This document shows positions 48,101-60,249 of a stretch of DNA of 64,000 bases, in pieces. The stretch spans positions 11,788,407-11,852,406 of the forward strand of contig OW028584.1 in NCBI GenBank assembly GCA_932294295.1. The letters are read 5' to 3'. Under the pieces are notes generated by a model. The model was given only the letters and a program-made list of their open reading frames with translations, did no database searches and was not told the DNA's origin. The first letter of the stretch is position 1. Each line of letters starts with the position of its first letter. The position numbers and the translations under genes are program-made. The stretch is from Alitta virens (lineage: Eukaryota > Annelida > Polychaeta > Phyllodocida > Nereididae).

Positions 48101-51100
48101 GTCATATTGTCATAAAAAAAATCGTAAAATGTCAATTTGCAAACTTGATGATTTGAAACCTCACTTACTAACTCCACCTTTCTCCCCTGAGTCCAAGACT
48201 GATTTGATATCCCATATATTGACGGCCATCCATATCAGAGACACAACCTGCAAATAATTTTTAAATATTGGATGGTGAGGAAATCGTTTTAATCAAGTTC
48301 AATTTCAAGTATTTATGCAACCGTCAGTACAACCACTAAAATGAAAGGAGAAATGAAAAGAGAAATAATTATGGTTACAATGGGGTGTAATTGGGCAAAA
48401 AACAAAAAAAACATAAAAGTATACATATACACATATACAAAAAAATATAGTGTACACAAAATTATTTGCATTGGCTCCTGAAATAAATGTTACTTAATAG
48501 TGATATTGCACGAGGCGTAGGCCAGTAAACTGCAAATTGGTCGACTCTCCATCCACCACGTGGTATATTCTACACCTACATTTTTAATTTAATTTATTTC
48601 TTTATTTATATATGTTTATTTATTTTTATTGTTATTATTTTTCTGCTAGTTTCACTTTCACATGACCAATATTGCCTAGATTAATTGGTCATGTTTGCTT
48701 TCACATGACCAATATTGCACTGCCAATTTATTTATTGGTCCCGTCATGTGATGCCCTCTGTGTATGCTGACTGGCTATTACAATTTAGGTTTAGAACATA
48801 CGTGTATATTCGCAATTCAATTTACAGGGCCAAGAGTGAGATTAATTGGACCACCCATTTCAGACCTAAGTCTAAATTTCAGGGGTAGAAAGTTTTATCT
48901 AATTTAGTAAAAAAGGGTATTTATATGTGAGCTAGAAAGTCAAACTATATGGTAAATCCATCCCTGGGGGGCACCAAATCTAACCATTTGACAATATGTC
49001 GTACAGACTACTACCATTACAGTGTGTGTGTGTGTGTGTGATAAGGGCTTTACGTCCTGTATTTTTGCACCAGTTGGGCTAATTAGGACAGGCAGAGACC
49101 ATGGCAATGAGAAGGAGGAAACAGCCATCCTACTTAGGCTCGACCGGGAATCGAACCCGGGACCCAGCGGTTGGAAGCCCAGAGCGCTACACTTACTACC
49201 ATTACAGCCACATTCATAAAAGGTGGAAATAATTTCTTGGGTTTGGAAGCTACAATCCAGAGGACGTTATTTGAATGTAGGACTCTTAATTGGTGGAGGA
49301 ACTCCCTGAACCAATGAGAGCCTTGAGTTCACATGCCATTTGAGGTTTAGGTTCCAAGTCCAAGAGACTGGTTTTCAACTCTATCAATTTGGCTGTAATA
49401 TAAAAGACAATTGTTCACTTGAATAGCACGTTAATGTTTCAATATATTCAAGGATACCACTCATTAATATAATTATGTTGTATTTTTCCAATCTGACATT
49501 CAAAGGTTGTAAGGACCATTACATCTTTAATGATATTTTAACTCTAGTTGACTGTTTCAACATTTACCATATATCGATGTTTATCTAGCATAGTGCATGT
49601 TACCTAGGTTCCCATTTGGGTAATTTCTATGGTCTTTGTTTATCCAAATTATTATATTTGCCAAACTACAAACTAGTGCAAAAAAAAACAAAAAAAACTA
49701 AGTTATCTATTTCCACCACCCCCTAACTCAACATATACAGGTTATTTGTAAATTTACATACGTATCAAAAGATGTTAATTAAATTGAAAATTATTTTCAT
49801 ATGCCCGCACAGTCATAATTCAGCCATCCTATATTGCTCATCATCATATATCATCATAAAATTTGTTCTCCCTTCTTCTCTATCTCTCTTTTTGTAAGCC
49901 TTAAGAATTAGTTTATTATTATTATGTTTTTACTATGTACTGATTAAATTATAAATCCATAGCAATATAACTGATACACAGAAACACAAGGGGGCGTATT
50001 GATAGCGTTGTTACCACAACTTAGTCACTGCCTCCTTGACCATATAGTATATGATAATTTATATAAAGTTGTTCCAGACAGATTTATTTATGTAAATGTA
50101 TGGTCAAAATAAAATATTCTCGAGTCTTATTAGTCATTGAAACATTTCATAATGGATGAGGCTCATGTCAGTTTCAATTAACTAATATTTGATTGGCTTC
50201 AATGGAGCAATATTTGATTGATAGGGGAATCCCTTAGGCTGGGTTATGATTCAGCGTAGCAAAGAGGGGAATCCCCTTCACGTGTATAATTATCCAGACC
50301 CCCACCTGGGGCTGGATGCATTCCAATGGACCACTTTTTGCTAAGATAGCACTCAGCTTGCTTGAATAAACATTCCAACATCCTGCTAAGACACCTACAC
50401 AGACAGTAACACAATGCTACACAAGACTAGTGAGGATCATTATCATTCCCACTTCTGGAAATATTGCATAAAATGTGGTGGTACATAATATGAGACAAAT
50501 TGTGAATCATATTGCATGTCATACAGTGCACAGCAGGAATTACTCATATCATTAATTAATATAGGAGTAAGTCATGTTAGAACTCGAAAGAAATGGTAAC
50601 AAATCTTTAGTTTGTGGGTAAATCAACAAGAATACAAATACAATAAGGGTCTTCCCAAAATTCGAGTTTTGATTAGAATATGGTTATAACAGGCAGGTGG
50701 TCCTAAAGAGTGGTTCCACTGTATTTGTCAAATGCCAACATGATTCATGAAGCTATTTGCACAAGTTGCAGCTGTTGAATATAATATGTGAATCTCATGT
50801 AAGTGTGATGATTTGACTCTTGATTCATACTTTATAATACTTTATTCAATATCACTTTCAATTGGTATCGATAGGTCCATCAAATAGACAGGTCTTGTTT
50901 AATGTAATATATAATTGGTCATTGCATGCTTCCAATAGCAATATTCAATATACAGTATCTAATAATGCAAACTTAATTTGGAGGTTTACAGTACAATATA
51001 GTCTCTATTGAATCTATAGTGTACTCATACTGCAGAGATATGAAGTTGAGCCTTATTTTATGGGGTGACAGGCATTGACATTATCACACCTGCGTCAACA

Positions 51101-51382
51101 TTGTAGTTCAGGTAGCTTGCACTTTCATTTCAGTAATTTCTATGTTTATCAGCAATTAAAAACCATGCTAATCAGTTATAATTCAGTTATAATTCACTTT
51201 ATACAGTTCAACAATAACAGCAAAACGTAAAGCTACTGTGTTCATATTAAACACCATGGTTTTTTTTAGGTGTAAACAAATGTTTGTCCACTCACCAGAG
51301 TTACAATGGTGATAGCAATAACACCAGTCCTCAAACTCCACTTGCAGCAGCATCTTGAGGCCAATATGCACGTACACAGCAT
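45119..51382 (-). CDS. Four-span membrane protein, LAPTM/DUF4728-like, six exons, 214 aa
   Basis: Minus-strand exons in order: 51382-51296, 48247-48169, 47804-47719, 46847-46751, 46492-46413, 45334-45119. All borders are GT-AG and phases join into 214 aa. The protein starts MLCTCILASRCCCKWSLRTG and spans the membrane four times: about 21-40, 57-83, 92-115 and 126-156. An N-E-N-K-T-type sequon (ENKTS) lies before TM4. A Pro/Glu-rich cytoplasmic tail follows (PSQPAEPAEPAQPLNPETVE). The cysteine cluster then L-R-T-G at the first span and the size resemble LAPTM4/5 lysosomal proteins and the insect DUF4728 group, so a late-endosome or lysosome membrane role is likely but unproven. The exon 4 acceptor is AAG rather than CAG and is the least certain border. 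Introns hold M1 MITEs and SINEs. Confidence 0.85.
45366..45430 (+). repeat. tRNA-like fragment
   Basis: GGTGGTCTAGTGCTTTGGGC ... TCTGGGTTCAATTCTTGGCA resembles a tRNA A box and B box. It lies 30 bp from an exon of the LAPTM-like gene and probably represents a SINE head; no second copy of the following sequence was noticed. Confidence 0.35.
45690..45880 (-). repeat. SINE-2 copy
   Basis: Reverse copy with the longest body: TTACCCCATGGGTGGGGTCT then TTTACTTGCCCCAGTATAG, CATCCAGCTGGGACG and a head remnant GCCCGGGCCGGGGATCGAATCC. Intron of the LAPTM-like gene. Confidence 0.7.
46110..46262 (-). repeat. Dispersed repeat B, second copy
   Basis: Reverse complement of 41480-41610 with an inserted block (TGATATCTAGCAATCACGCA). 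Inverted arms CAGGTTGGGTCTG / CAGACCCAACCTG are perfect here. Confidence 0.68.
46287..46343 (+). repeat. LINE 3'-end tail, solo copy
   Basis: GTGACATATATATCTTTTCT then GATATGAAAAAGTTCCAATA and AAAGCTATATATAATG matches the 3' end of the LINE at 56243-56310. This is a 5'-truncated copy ending in a TATATA tail. Confidence 0.65.
46549..46700. repeat. Palindromic MITE, family M1, copy 3
   Basis: 152 bp, the longest copy and nearly a perfect palindrome: ACATGGCCAAATGTGCCACG ... CGTGGCATAATTGGCCATGT, with CATGAGAAGGATAAATGCA facing GCGTTTATCCTTCTCATAG. In the intron between exons 4 and 5 of the LAPTM-like gene. Confidence 0.88.
47296..47421. repeat. Palindromic MITE, family M1, copy 4
   Basis: 126 bp with the same ends (ACATGACCAACTGTGCCACA ... 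TGGCACAATTGGCCATGT) and an internal deletion in the right arm. In the intron between exons 3 and 4 of the LAPTM-like gene. Confidence 0.85.
48261..51290. other. Intron 1 of the LAPTM-like gene
   Basis: About 3 kb of AT-rich intron with no recognised coding sequence. It holds a (TG)n run at 49021-49040, a SINE-1 copy (49041-49192) and a repeated CACATGACCAATATTGC motif (48658 and 48703). Confidence 0.6.
49041..49192 (-). repeat. SINE-1 copy
   Basis: Reverse copy: TTTACGTCCTGTATTTTTGC, body, B-box complement CCGGGAATCGAACCCGGG, head cut near the A box. The (TG)n run at 49021-49040 is probably its expanded tail. Confidence 0.85.
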
Positions 51383-51399
51383 GATGTCACAGTGAGATC

Positions 51400-52430
51400 A
51401 ACCCAATAAACAGGTAAATTTCTGTAATCTACTGACCCAGTATACCAGTCGCTATTTTCCTATTTCTGGCAACTGCATGAGTGAGCCAGACATGAAATAG
51501 ACGCGCCTGCTGCTTGCTGCACGGTGGCGCCAACTTCAAAATAAACAGCCACCCACGCAAGCAAGTGTAGAAAGCAGAAATCAACATAGGCTGCTGCAGC
51601 AGCATACCCTCGGCAAGTTCGGGATTGTTTGAGAAATGCATGTAAGTGTGTACATTATAAGTCTCAAGTGTATAAGCGGTGTGGTAAAATGGCTCACTCT
51701 ATGTGTATTAGTGAGAACAGACTTGTCAAATATATTGAGTGCTGGAATACCAAGTTCTCAAAGTTGTTTGCTGCAAGTCAGTTTGTTAATATTCACATGG
51801 TGTGCTTTCAGGAAGATTTGTGCATCATCAAGCCATAAAAGAACTTAGAGACAATTTGATACTTTTAATCATCAAATTTTACAAAGTAAATTATACAAAT
51901 ATGACATAAGGGGAGTATAGCTCATCAATGGTTTCATTGTAAAAAACAATATGTTAAACTAAATTATATCAGAGTCGTTCTATGAACACTTGAGGTCAGA
52001 ATGGTTTCAATCCATGCTACAAGCGAAACACCTCACATTTTTGGTACAGAATAAACTTGGAACTTTGAAAATTGGACGAAAACTGAAGGAGCTGTGTCAT
52101 AAAATGTATTACGAAGGAAAAACGCCAATGACGTTCTTTTGTGCCTCGTTTTTCGTATTCTGTAGTATTTGCCAGGCAATATTTGCCGTAAGCACCATTG
52201 GATGTGTGTTTGTGTGTGTGTTTGCGTTTAACGCCTCATTAGCACCTGTTGGGCTATGTAGAGGCTTGAACGGTTAAGGATATTCAAACTTGGTTCACAT
52301 TTATAATATTACAATTTGTAATATACATTGGTTTCATGTAAAAATTGTAAAATACTATTAGGAGGAAATGATGTAAAAAGGTGTTTCAGAGAATTTGAGT
52401 GATACAATGACATTCTAATCAAATATGTTT
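51400..52430. other. Region upstream of the LAPTM-like gene
   Basis: The segment 51480-51540 is locally GC-richer (GGCGCC, GCGCGCC-like words) and may belong to the promoter or 5' UTR of the minus-strand gene that starts at 51382. No other gene is supported; short open frames in both strands have no family features. Confidence 0.4.
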
Positions 52431-52439
52431 TACTGTAAG

Positions 52440-53210
52440 GGGATATTGACATCTTTAACATACTGGGGCTGGTTTGTTTGAAAGAAGATGTGAATGAGTT
52501 AGTCTAGTTTGTCCGATAAGACATCTATGAATTAAAACCTCATCTCTTCGTGTATTTGTGCTAATTGATAAGTTATTCTTAACTATAGGTAGAATGGAGC
52601 GTAGTTTGTTATTTTCACATTCATTCCATTGTGTTTGCCAGCAAGACATGATAAAATCATTTATGATTGGCCTAAAATCTGTGTATGGCACATTGTAGTC
52701 AGTGTCAATGCTTTTTTGGCAAAATAGTCTGCTTTTTCATTTCCTTCAATACCGACATGAGCTGGTATCCAACAAAATATTATTTCTTTGTTGTTTTTCA
52801 ACATTGCATATGTCATCAGTTTATCTAATACAGAAAGATGTTCAACACGCTTATTTTCTAAGAGCTTGCAATGCAGACTTTGATTCAGAACAGACAACAA
52901 AATGTTTATATTCTGAATCAGCTATAATCTTTTTTGCTTTATAAATGGACATTAACTTTGCAGTGTACACAGAGCTTTCATCTGGAAGGCATTCACTAGT
53001 TTAATTTAATAGAAGAGAGTGCATAAGCAGTGTGTTTATCAACTTTTGAACCGTTAGTATATATAAATTTGTGTGATTCAGAGTGGCATCCGAAGATGTT
53101 AAATCTTCTTTGATATTCTATTGGATTAAGGTCCCTGCTTTCGTTAGCTTATCCAAATCTATATTAATTGTGGCGGTTGGAATATTCCAGAGTGGTATAG
53201 GTGGTCTCTT
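52440..53210 (-). pseudogene. LINE relic with RNase H domain
   Basis: On the minus strand, in two or more frames: FIYTNGSKVDKHTAYAL (RNase H first strand, with N for the usual catalytic D), LPDESSVYTAKLMSIYKAKK (Glu helix), FVVCSESKSALQAL (with E for the usual D), FCWIPAHVGIEGNEKADYFA (terminal His/Asp motif), then a C-terminal WQTQWNE ... IGQTRLTHSHLL ... P-A-P-V-C segment. This is the 3' half of an I/Jockey-type LINE ORF2 that keeps an RNase H. Stops and frameshifts are present and two catalytic acids are changed, so it is dead. Confidence 0.78.
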
Positions 53211-53319
53211 CTATGATAATGGTATTTATTTCAGCTTCATGAATGTAACATTTCATTTGCGAGCACCATTGGATGCAGCAACAGATAGTGATAAAAGCAG
53301 TAAAATTGGTCATGTGGCC

Positions 53320-53790
53320 ATAAATCAATTCAGACCTATACAATTTTTAGGGATCAATCTTAATAATAAACATATTGATAATATTAAAGGTAACATTTCT
53401 ATCAATATTGGAATTATTTGTAGAGCAAAAAAATTACATAAATATCATTACTTTAATCATACTATATATTACAGTTCTATTTCCTCAAATCAACTGCTGA
53501 AATGTTTGGAGTTCAACTAATACTACATAAGTAGTAATGCCTATTCTTAAATTTCAAAAGAATGTGTTACGACTTCTTTCATAATGATAATAATTATAAT
53601 ACCAGACAAAATAATAAACTGCACTTTCCTATATTTCATTCTTCTTTTGGTCAAAGATGTATACGTCATAATGGTGTAAAATTTTGGAATCCTTTATACA
53701 ACAAAATAAGTATTATATTGCTCTTATCATTGTTATAAGAAAAAGGTTGAAACAGTCTCTACTATTAAACCACTTTAGTTTACAACAATA
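53320..53790 (+). pseudogene. LINE reverse-transcriptase relic
   Basis: The plus strand reads FLGINLNNKHIDNIKGNISI (post-catalytic FLG motif of LINE RTs) and then IGIICRAKKLHKYHYF. A stop and frameshift follow, and then YNTRQNNKLHFPIFHSSFGQ and V-K-F-W-N-P, the usual end of CR1/Daphne-type ORF2. The catalytic core is missing. It faces the RNase H relic at 52440-53210. Confidence 0.7.
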
Positions 53791-53902
53791 ATTTTAATTG
53801 CTTTTTAGCAGTATATCCACCTATTTTTTGTTCTGTATATAGCAAAGTTTTAATTTTTTTCTGAAATGTTTGTACAGTATTAGTGTTACCTTTAGATTCC
53901 TA

Positions 53903-54096
53903 AGGGCAGGGGCCTAGCTCAGAGGTAGCGCTCTGGGCTTCCAACCGCTGCGTCTGGGTTCGATTCCCGGTCGAGCCTAAGTTGGATGCCTGTTTCATCC
54001 TTTGTCTCATTGCCATGGTCTCTGCCTGTCCTAATTAGCCCAACTGGTGCAGAAATACAGGACGTAAAGCCCTAATCACACACTCACCCACACAAA
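53903..54096 (+). repeat. SINE-1 copy, best preserved head
   Basis: GGGGCCTAGCTCAGAGGTAG ... GGGTTCGATTCCCGGTCGAG gives near-consensus A and B boxes of an internal pol III promoter. The body CCTGTCCTAATTAGCCCA follows and the tail is (CACA)n-like. This is a good family reference. Confidence 0.9.
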
Positions 54097-54124
54097 ATGG
54101 TCCCAGTCAGTAAAATATGAATAT

Positions 54125-54352
54125 ACCAATATGTGGAATGTTAGCAGCGAAACATCTTTCGATTGCAACTAATACGACCATCCAGCCAGAATACTCCATC
54201 GTCCAATATGTAAGAAATGTGTGGATTTTACAGGATTCTTTCTGACGTTGCTCTTATATCGAGACCGAACATTCCCAAAATCCAGTGTCTTGGTAAACTG
54301 GTCAAAATAATTAAAGAATCCACAAATGCCAATACAGTGAAGAACAAGCTTG
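54125..54352 (-). pseudogene. GPCR relic (TM2 to start of IC2)
   Basis: On the minus strand the frame reads SSLFFTVLAFVDSLIILTSL and continues to the TM3 region, closely matching residues 87-161 of the intact receptor at 61976-63061. A TAA and a frameshift occur at the TM3 start, after which a second frame reads YSGWMVVLVAIERCFAANIP, again parallel to the intact receptor (SGWILVLVSVERCFAANLP). Only this segment survives, between two SINE-1 pieces. Confidence 0.82.
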
Positions 54353-54360
54353 ATACATGT

Positions 54361-54421
54361 ACATTAGCCCATTAAGTGCAGAAATACAGGACATAAAGCC
54401 CTATTCCATCACCGCCACCAC
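54361..54421 (+). repeat. SINE-1 3' fragment
   Basis: TTAGCCCATTAAGTGCAGAA then ATACAGGACATAAAGCCCTA and (CCACC)n: only the last 60 bp of the SINE. Confidence 0.75.
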
Positions 54422-54984
54422 CATCCTATATGGTCGCCACTGGATCACAATTTTTGAGTGCAGGCTTTATCACAGCCACTGCCACAAATTCAGTGCTTGA
54501 AGGTTTTTAAATTTTACTGCACTTATACCACATATTACATTTTACACAATCATTTAAATTCATGTATTACAAGGGAATGCTAGAAATTTGATGAAAACAG
54601 ATGTAATTGTAATGCGAAGTATTTTACAATTGGCAATCTATATAAAAACAGCATTCCAAGGTATCTAACAAGATAAAATAAAAATGTCTAGTGCAATGAA
54701 ATTCAACATGACCCAAGTGCAAACTATTCAATTACACTTGTTTATGCATTAATATGAGTGCATCAATTGTTTAACACATTACAGGGCACTGTATAGCTTC
54801 TCCAATCTAATAGAAGGTCCAAGCCGCTAGATAGATACTGAGAATTTCCAAGAAGACAATGAACAGAAATATATCACAACGTGGTGAAATGTTATGTAAC
54901 TGAAGCTGAAGGGAACCACTCCCATACACTCCACAAGCATCACACACTTGTCCGCGTATGGTTAAAAGTAAGAATGTTCGAGCA

Positions 54985-55727
54985 TTAGGATTAGCAATAT
55001 TGTGCCAGCAGAACTGGTCTGAGACGCTTAAAAGCACTCTCTATATGGTGAACATCTCTATATGAGACAGAAGATAAATATGATAAAGTACTGGGGAAGA
55101 TTAATGTCACTGCCATCCTATGACATCCTAAATAAATGCCTCAAAATTCAAGAATCTCTCTACATTAAGGGTCAGACCAACTGGTACAATAAAACAATAC
55201 ACATCATTAATGAATGTAATATAAATAGTTGGGAAACAAAGGAGCCAGGGACTCTGGTCTCTGAAATCAAACTTAAACTGTATGAAAGTGAACAATCAAG
55301 GATCCTTAGCGAGATAAATGACTCTGAGAAGCACCCAAAACTAAGAACATACAAATTATTTAAAACTACGTATTGCTTTGAACCTTATCTAAATCTCAAC
55401 CTTCCCAAGAAAACCTATAATAACATAGCAAGATTTAGACTTAGCTCACATAACCTCAAAATTGAAACCGGAAGACATGAGAACCCTAAAATACCATTAG
55501 AAGAAAGAAAATGTAATAAATGTGATAGTAATGAAGTAGAAGATGAACTACATTGTCTCTTAATTTGTAACAATTATGCAGAACCCAGAAATCAATTAAT
55601 CCTAAAAGCAAATAAACTGATTCCAAATTTCCATAACTTAGATAAAATACATCAATTTAAAACACTAATGTCAAATAAAGAACCTGAAATGATATATGCT
55701 CTTGGTAATTTCCTAAATAAAGTGATG
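54985..55727 (+). pseudogene. LINE ORF2 C-terminal remnant with zinc-binding motif
   Basis: A 222-codon open plus frame (55062-55730) with MIKYWGRLMSLPSYDILNKC near its start and, near the end, a Cys-x2-Cys ... His-Cys-x4-Cys motif (RKCNKCDSNEVEDELHCLLI then C-N-N-Y). This is the standard C-terminal zinc finger of a LINE group common in marine invertebrates. An upstream stop at about 55050 separates a little more of the same protein. The RT domain is absent. The frame is long because the decay is recent or mild. Confidence 0.75.
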
Positions 55728-56310
<583 letters not shown>

Positions 56311-59278
56311 GTAAACATGCATCTTTTTTCTACATTTTCTACATTGGGTCATATGATGCAATAAACATTTGCAGTTTTTTTCGTAAAATATGGTCGATTC
56401 CATACAGCTGTAGCAACTTATTCCTGGCTGTAGCTATAACTGGCCAGCTGCTTCTGTCTTCTCCTATGAACCTTGCCAAATGTAAGCAATTTATATATCA
56501 TAAATGTTCACTATTAGATCTGGCATAACTAGACAGTTCTGTTTAGTGGCAGGTAGCATCATATAGCAGAGTTGTCTGGCTTTGTCTAAGTTCAATTTGA
56601 CAGGCTGTTTAGTGAAAATATTTGGTATATTTAACCCAGTCAGCAGTTTTTGTTCATAATTAGCAATTTCATCATAATTAGTTGCATAATAATCTATATT
56701 ACTTTCACTTGATTCGTATACTTATTATTGTTTACTTAATATTATGTAATTAATACACGACTGTTTTGTAATATATATACGTAAGTAATCTAAATGCCAT
56801 ATATTTAATGCAAATCAGTCACTCAACAATCCAGTAACTGTTGAAAGGAATGGCAATTGATAGCCAGAACCGACCTACATTGCATTAGATGCGATGTAGG
56901 GTCAGAGCGACTTGCATAGGAATTCTTGGAATTTGACATTTACGACACATTTTTCTCAATAAAAATATTAGCATACCTTATTTCGTCGTTATGCACGTCA
57001 GGACTGCTCTGCTTACTATCTATCAGCTTGCACTCAGATATTACTGAAAAAGCCACTGGAAACATCGTTTTACAGAGCATTTTCATAAATTCAAGTTAGC
57101 TAGTTCATGCTTTCGTCGTTGCAACACCCCCCCCCCCAGCAGTCACATGACGGTGGCCCCACTGTGGCTGTTCAGATTTTGTTGATGTGAAAAATCGGTG
57201 AATAATTTTCTCCATTTGCTTTTTATTGAATTGAAGTCATGTGGATGTTATTTTATTGTATTGTAAATGTCAAATTGACAGAAATGAGGACTTGCCAGCG
57301 CTATTCTGTGTAAATCTTATTATCCACTAGGGGCGTTGAAACATTGCTGGGGCCCTCTTGTGAGTTTTGGCGGAACTAGGCGGCCATTGCTGTCATTTAT
57401 AATCAAGGAAGCATGAGTTCATAAATAGTGCGCAAATCAATAATATTTGGAAGAAATCAACCATATCTGAGTGCAATACAACAGAAAAAAGTATGTCTAA
57501 ACTTAGAGCAGGTGTATTTTGTGTGGCAAACGTTTATGAAAAGGCTAGTTCCCACACAAGCCAAAATTCCATATTTTTTCATCTCGGTCATTGTAAATCT
57601 GTCCTGTGGATAGGGGACTTGTAGCTAGGCAATTGATAAAGTATAATTCCTATAGTTGCCACCTAAAATATAAACAGTGAGCAAAAAATATTTTGACTTA
57701 TGAATACATGAAAATTGGTGTGTTGAGTATCATTCCATACAAAATAAACCTTTAGGATTTGTATTTATTTATATTAAAATTATATTTATTTAAATCACTA
57801 CAAACCTCAAAGGTTTATTTTGTATGACATTATTCCCAAAATCTTTATGTGGCATAGCATGGTTGCTGAATTATATATATATATTCCTTAGGAAGCATTG
57901 TCATATCCCATATATGACTATTCAGGACATAGAAATGGTAATCTTAGGTGTAGACTAGCTAAGGGAACATGCTATGGTATTGATAATTCTAGCAAACTGC
58001 GTATTCCTCATTCTAGCAAACTGTATACTCCTCATTTTGCATAAAATCTTTGAAACAGAAAAGTTAAATGGCAGGAAAAAATATGCAATACTTTTGATGC
58101 TCAATTGGCTTTAATCTGAACTAAATGGACGGCTATTATTATTTTAGCACTTGTCAGAATTTTATATACAAATGAAGAAATTCAAGAGTTAAAAAAAAGG
58201 ACATTTTGGACTCGAATAAGCATTGCATAACAGGCTATGTAAGTCAAGTGGCAATCACTTCAGTTTGTCGCACACACTAAATAAGCACTCCGTAAAAAAT
58301 GTTTTGTAAAACATAGCTGAGAGATTTCAGTGTGACTATCAAAAGGCATCACTAGGCCATATAGAGTGAAATTTAGTAAGTGCATTAGTGGTAGAGTTTT
58401 GCTCTGGAAACGAAAGTGTGTGTTTGAGTTCTGCTCTGGAAACTAAAGTGTAACACCCTCAATTTTAATGATGCCTGTGTGCTATGTCTGATTGGATGAG
58501 GGTTTTGATACATAGTGATTTGGATATGTAAAGCAGGCGACATAGGCCTGCTTTGATCAATAGTAATTCACATTGTTTGACAGATAATGCTAATCTTCCA
58601 GTAACACCTTTGACAAAGCAGGGATCTCAGAGCAATACCAATTAACTCAACACTTAAATAGCTATTAATAATTAGCACCTCCTATTTTTGTGAAACTGAA
58701 CATCTATAAAATGAATACATTTTCCCGAGATTTAGAGGTAAACAAAAAAGACCTATAAATACATGTATATGTCTGCATGCAAGAGGCTGTCAGATGGGAA
58801 CAAAAATTGCTGCATACAATTATGCAGCAATAAGCTACTTTTTGTGTCGCTGAATTTGTGCCTAGACAGACAGACCCACATACAGACATTATGACAGATA
58901 GATAGATAGGTTCACAGTTCAAGAACAATTAAGAATACTTTGAGCACCACAAGTAAAGAAAATAATAAAATGATATTATGATATTTTTTAATAATACAAT
59001 ACTCCAATGCTCCATTTTTTTAACTTATTTATTTACCAATTACTAATGTTAACCTGTAATGAGGGCAAGCCACTTAATAACAACAGATACTTCAAATTCA
59101 AGTGTCTACAGATACACAAGATTAATCATTCAGTCATTATTAGGAGAGGGTGCCATCATTACAAATTAATACATAAATGGGTGTTTCACACACCAGACAT
59201 TCCAGAAATTGTTGAAAAAAGTTTTGCACAGTGACCTACATTTGATGCTTTCTTTGAAAAGGCATCAACACATTTCCT
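56311..59278. other. Intergenic spacer
   Basis: No supported gene. It contains a poly-C run near 57127-57138 and a stretch near 58330-58450 that loosely matches 60440-60560 (TGACTATCAAAAGGC then ACTAGGC-like words), suggesting another low-copy repeat. Confidence 0.45.
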
Positions 59279-59576
59279 TTAGTGTAATTTCGTGAAATGT
59301 AAGTATGCACAATATATGCCAACAACATAGTTTTGAGGACAAATGGCAGCCTGTTCCTTGATTCTTGTGAAAACTTTGTCAATAATCGCTTTCTTCTCTT
59401 CCTCTGGCCTAAGTTCTGATAAGCCTTGTAGCAAAAATGGTGTGGCCCAGGCTCTGATTGCCATATTAAACGTCTTTGCAAATGCTTGTCTCGTGTTAAT
59501 ATCATCTGAAAATACAAAAAGTATTGTTGGTTTGTCCTTGAAAGTCTTGGGCCTTCTTGTGGCAAGGGTGGTAACA
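59279..59576 (-). CDS. Possible terminal exon of an unrecognised (methyltransferase-like?) gene
   Basis: A 106-codon minus frame (59599-59279). A likely acceptor, TTCACTCACAG, precedes 59576, so the exon would encode about 98 residues: a beta-strand-like PTILFVFSDD, a helical AFAKTFNMAIRAWATPFLLQ, and an end IYCAYLHFTK before the stop. The strand-helix-terminal-strand pattern is like the C-terminus of class I SAM-dependent methyltransferases, but no catalytic motif lies in this exon and no upstream exon was found. It could be a single surviving exon of a dead gene. Shown because amino-acid composition looks coding. Confidence 0.35.
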
Positions 59577-60059
59577 CTGTGAGTGAAGAACTCACACACT
59601 AGTGGTTAGCTTTACAGGGCTCTGTATGTGTCCTAACTAACCCTGATTCTGTATTCTGAAATAGATGATGTGGAGTGCTCCATTTTTATACCGTGAGGTG
59701 GTATTACCATGATATATTACCGCTAGATGGCGAAACGGGGCTGACAAGTTTGGTTTTTTTTTTCTGTAGCCCTCTAGCGGTAGGTCAGCCAATCCAAGTG
59801 ACACACTCAACATTCAAAACGCTCAACTGTCACTGCAAGACACATTGCTGTGCTAAATATAGATACATTTTGTGAACACGCTGATTTGGCGCTTCACAGA
59901 TCTTCAACCAATCACACTGATATGCATAAACCAGGTAATTAAGCCTATTTTGAGCAAGGCCGCCTAGCATATCTATAAGAAATTGCTCGAATGGCTTCAC
60001 TTGTCAGCGGGACACAGCACCATCATCATCTATGAGATTTTAAGATAGCCTTCCTTTTA

Positions 60060-60249
60060 GTGTGCGTGTGTGTGATTAGGCTTTACGTCCTGTATTTCTG
60101 CACCAGTTGGGCTAATTAGGACAGGCAGAGACCATGGCAATGAGACGAAGGAGGAAACAGCCATCCAACATAGGCTCGACCGGGAATCGAACCCGGGACC
60201 CTGTGTTTGGAAGCCCAGAGCGCTACCTCTGAGCTAGGCCCCCGCCCTC
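60060..60249 (-). repeat. SINE-1 copy
   Basis: Full-length reverse copy: (GT)n tail, TTTACGTCCTGTATTTCTGC, B-box complement CCGGGAATCGAACCCGGG, A-box complement CTACCTCTGAGCTAGG. Confidence 0.9.

Noticed and set aside
53903..53975. A tRNA gene
   Set aside because: A and B boxes are good, but the same head plus a fixed body recurs about ten times, so it is a SINE; the acceptor arms do not pair.
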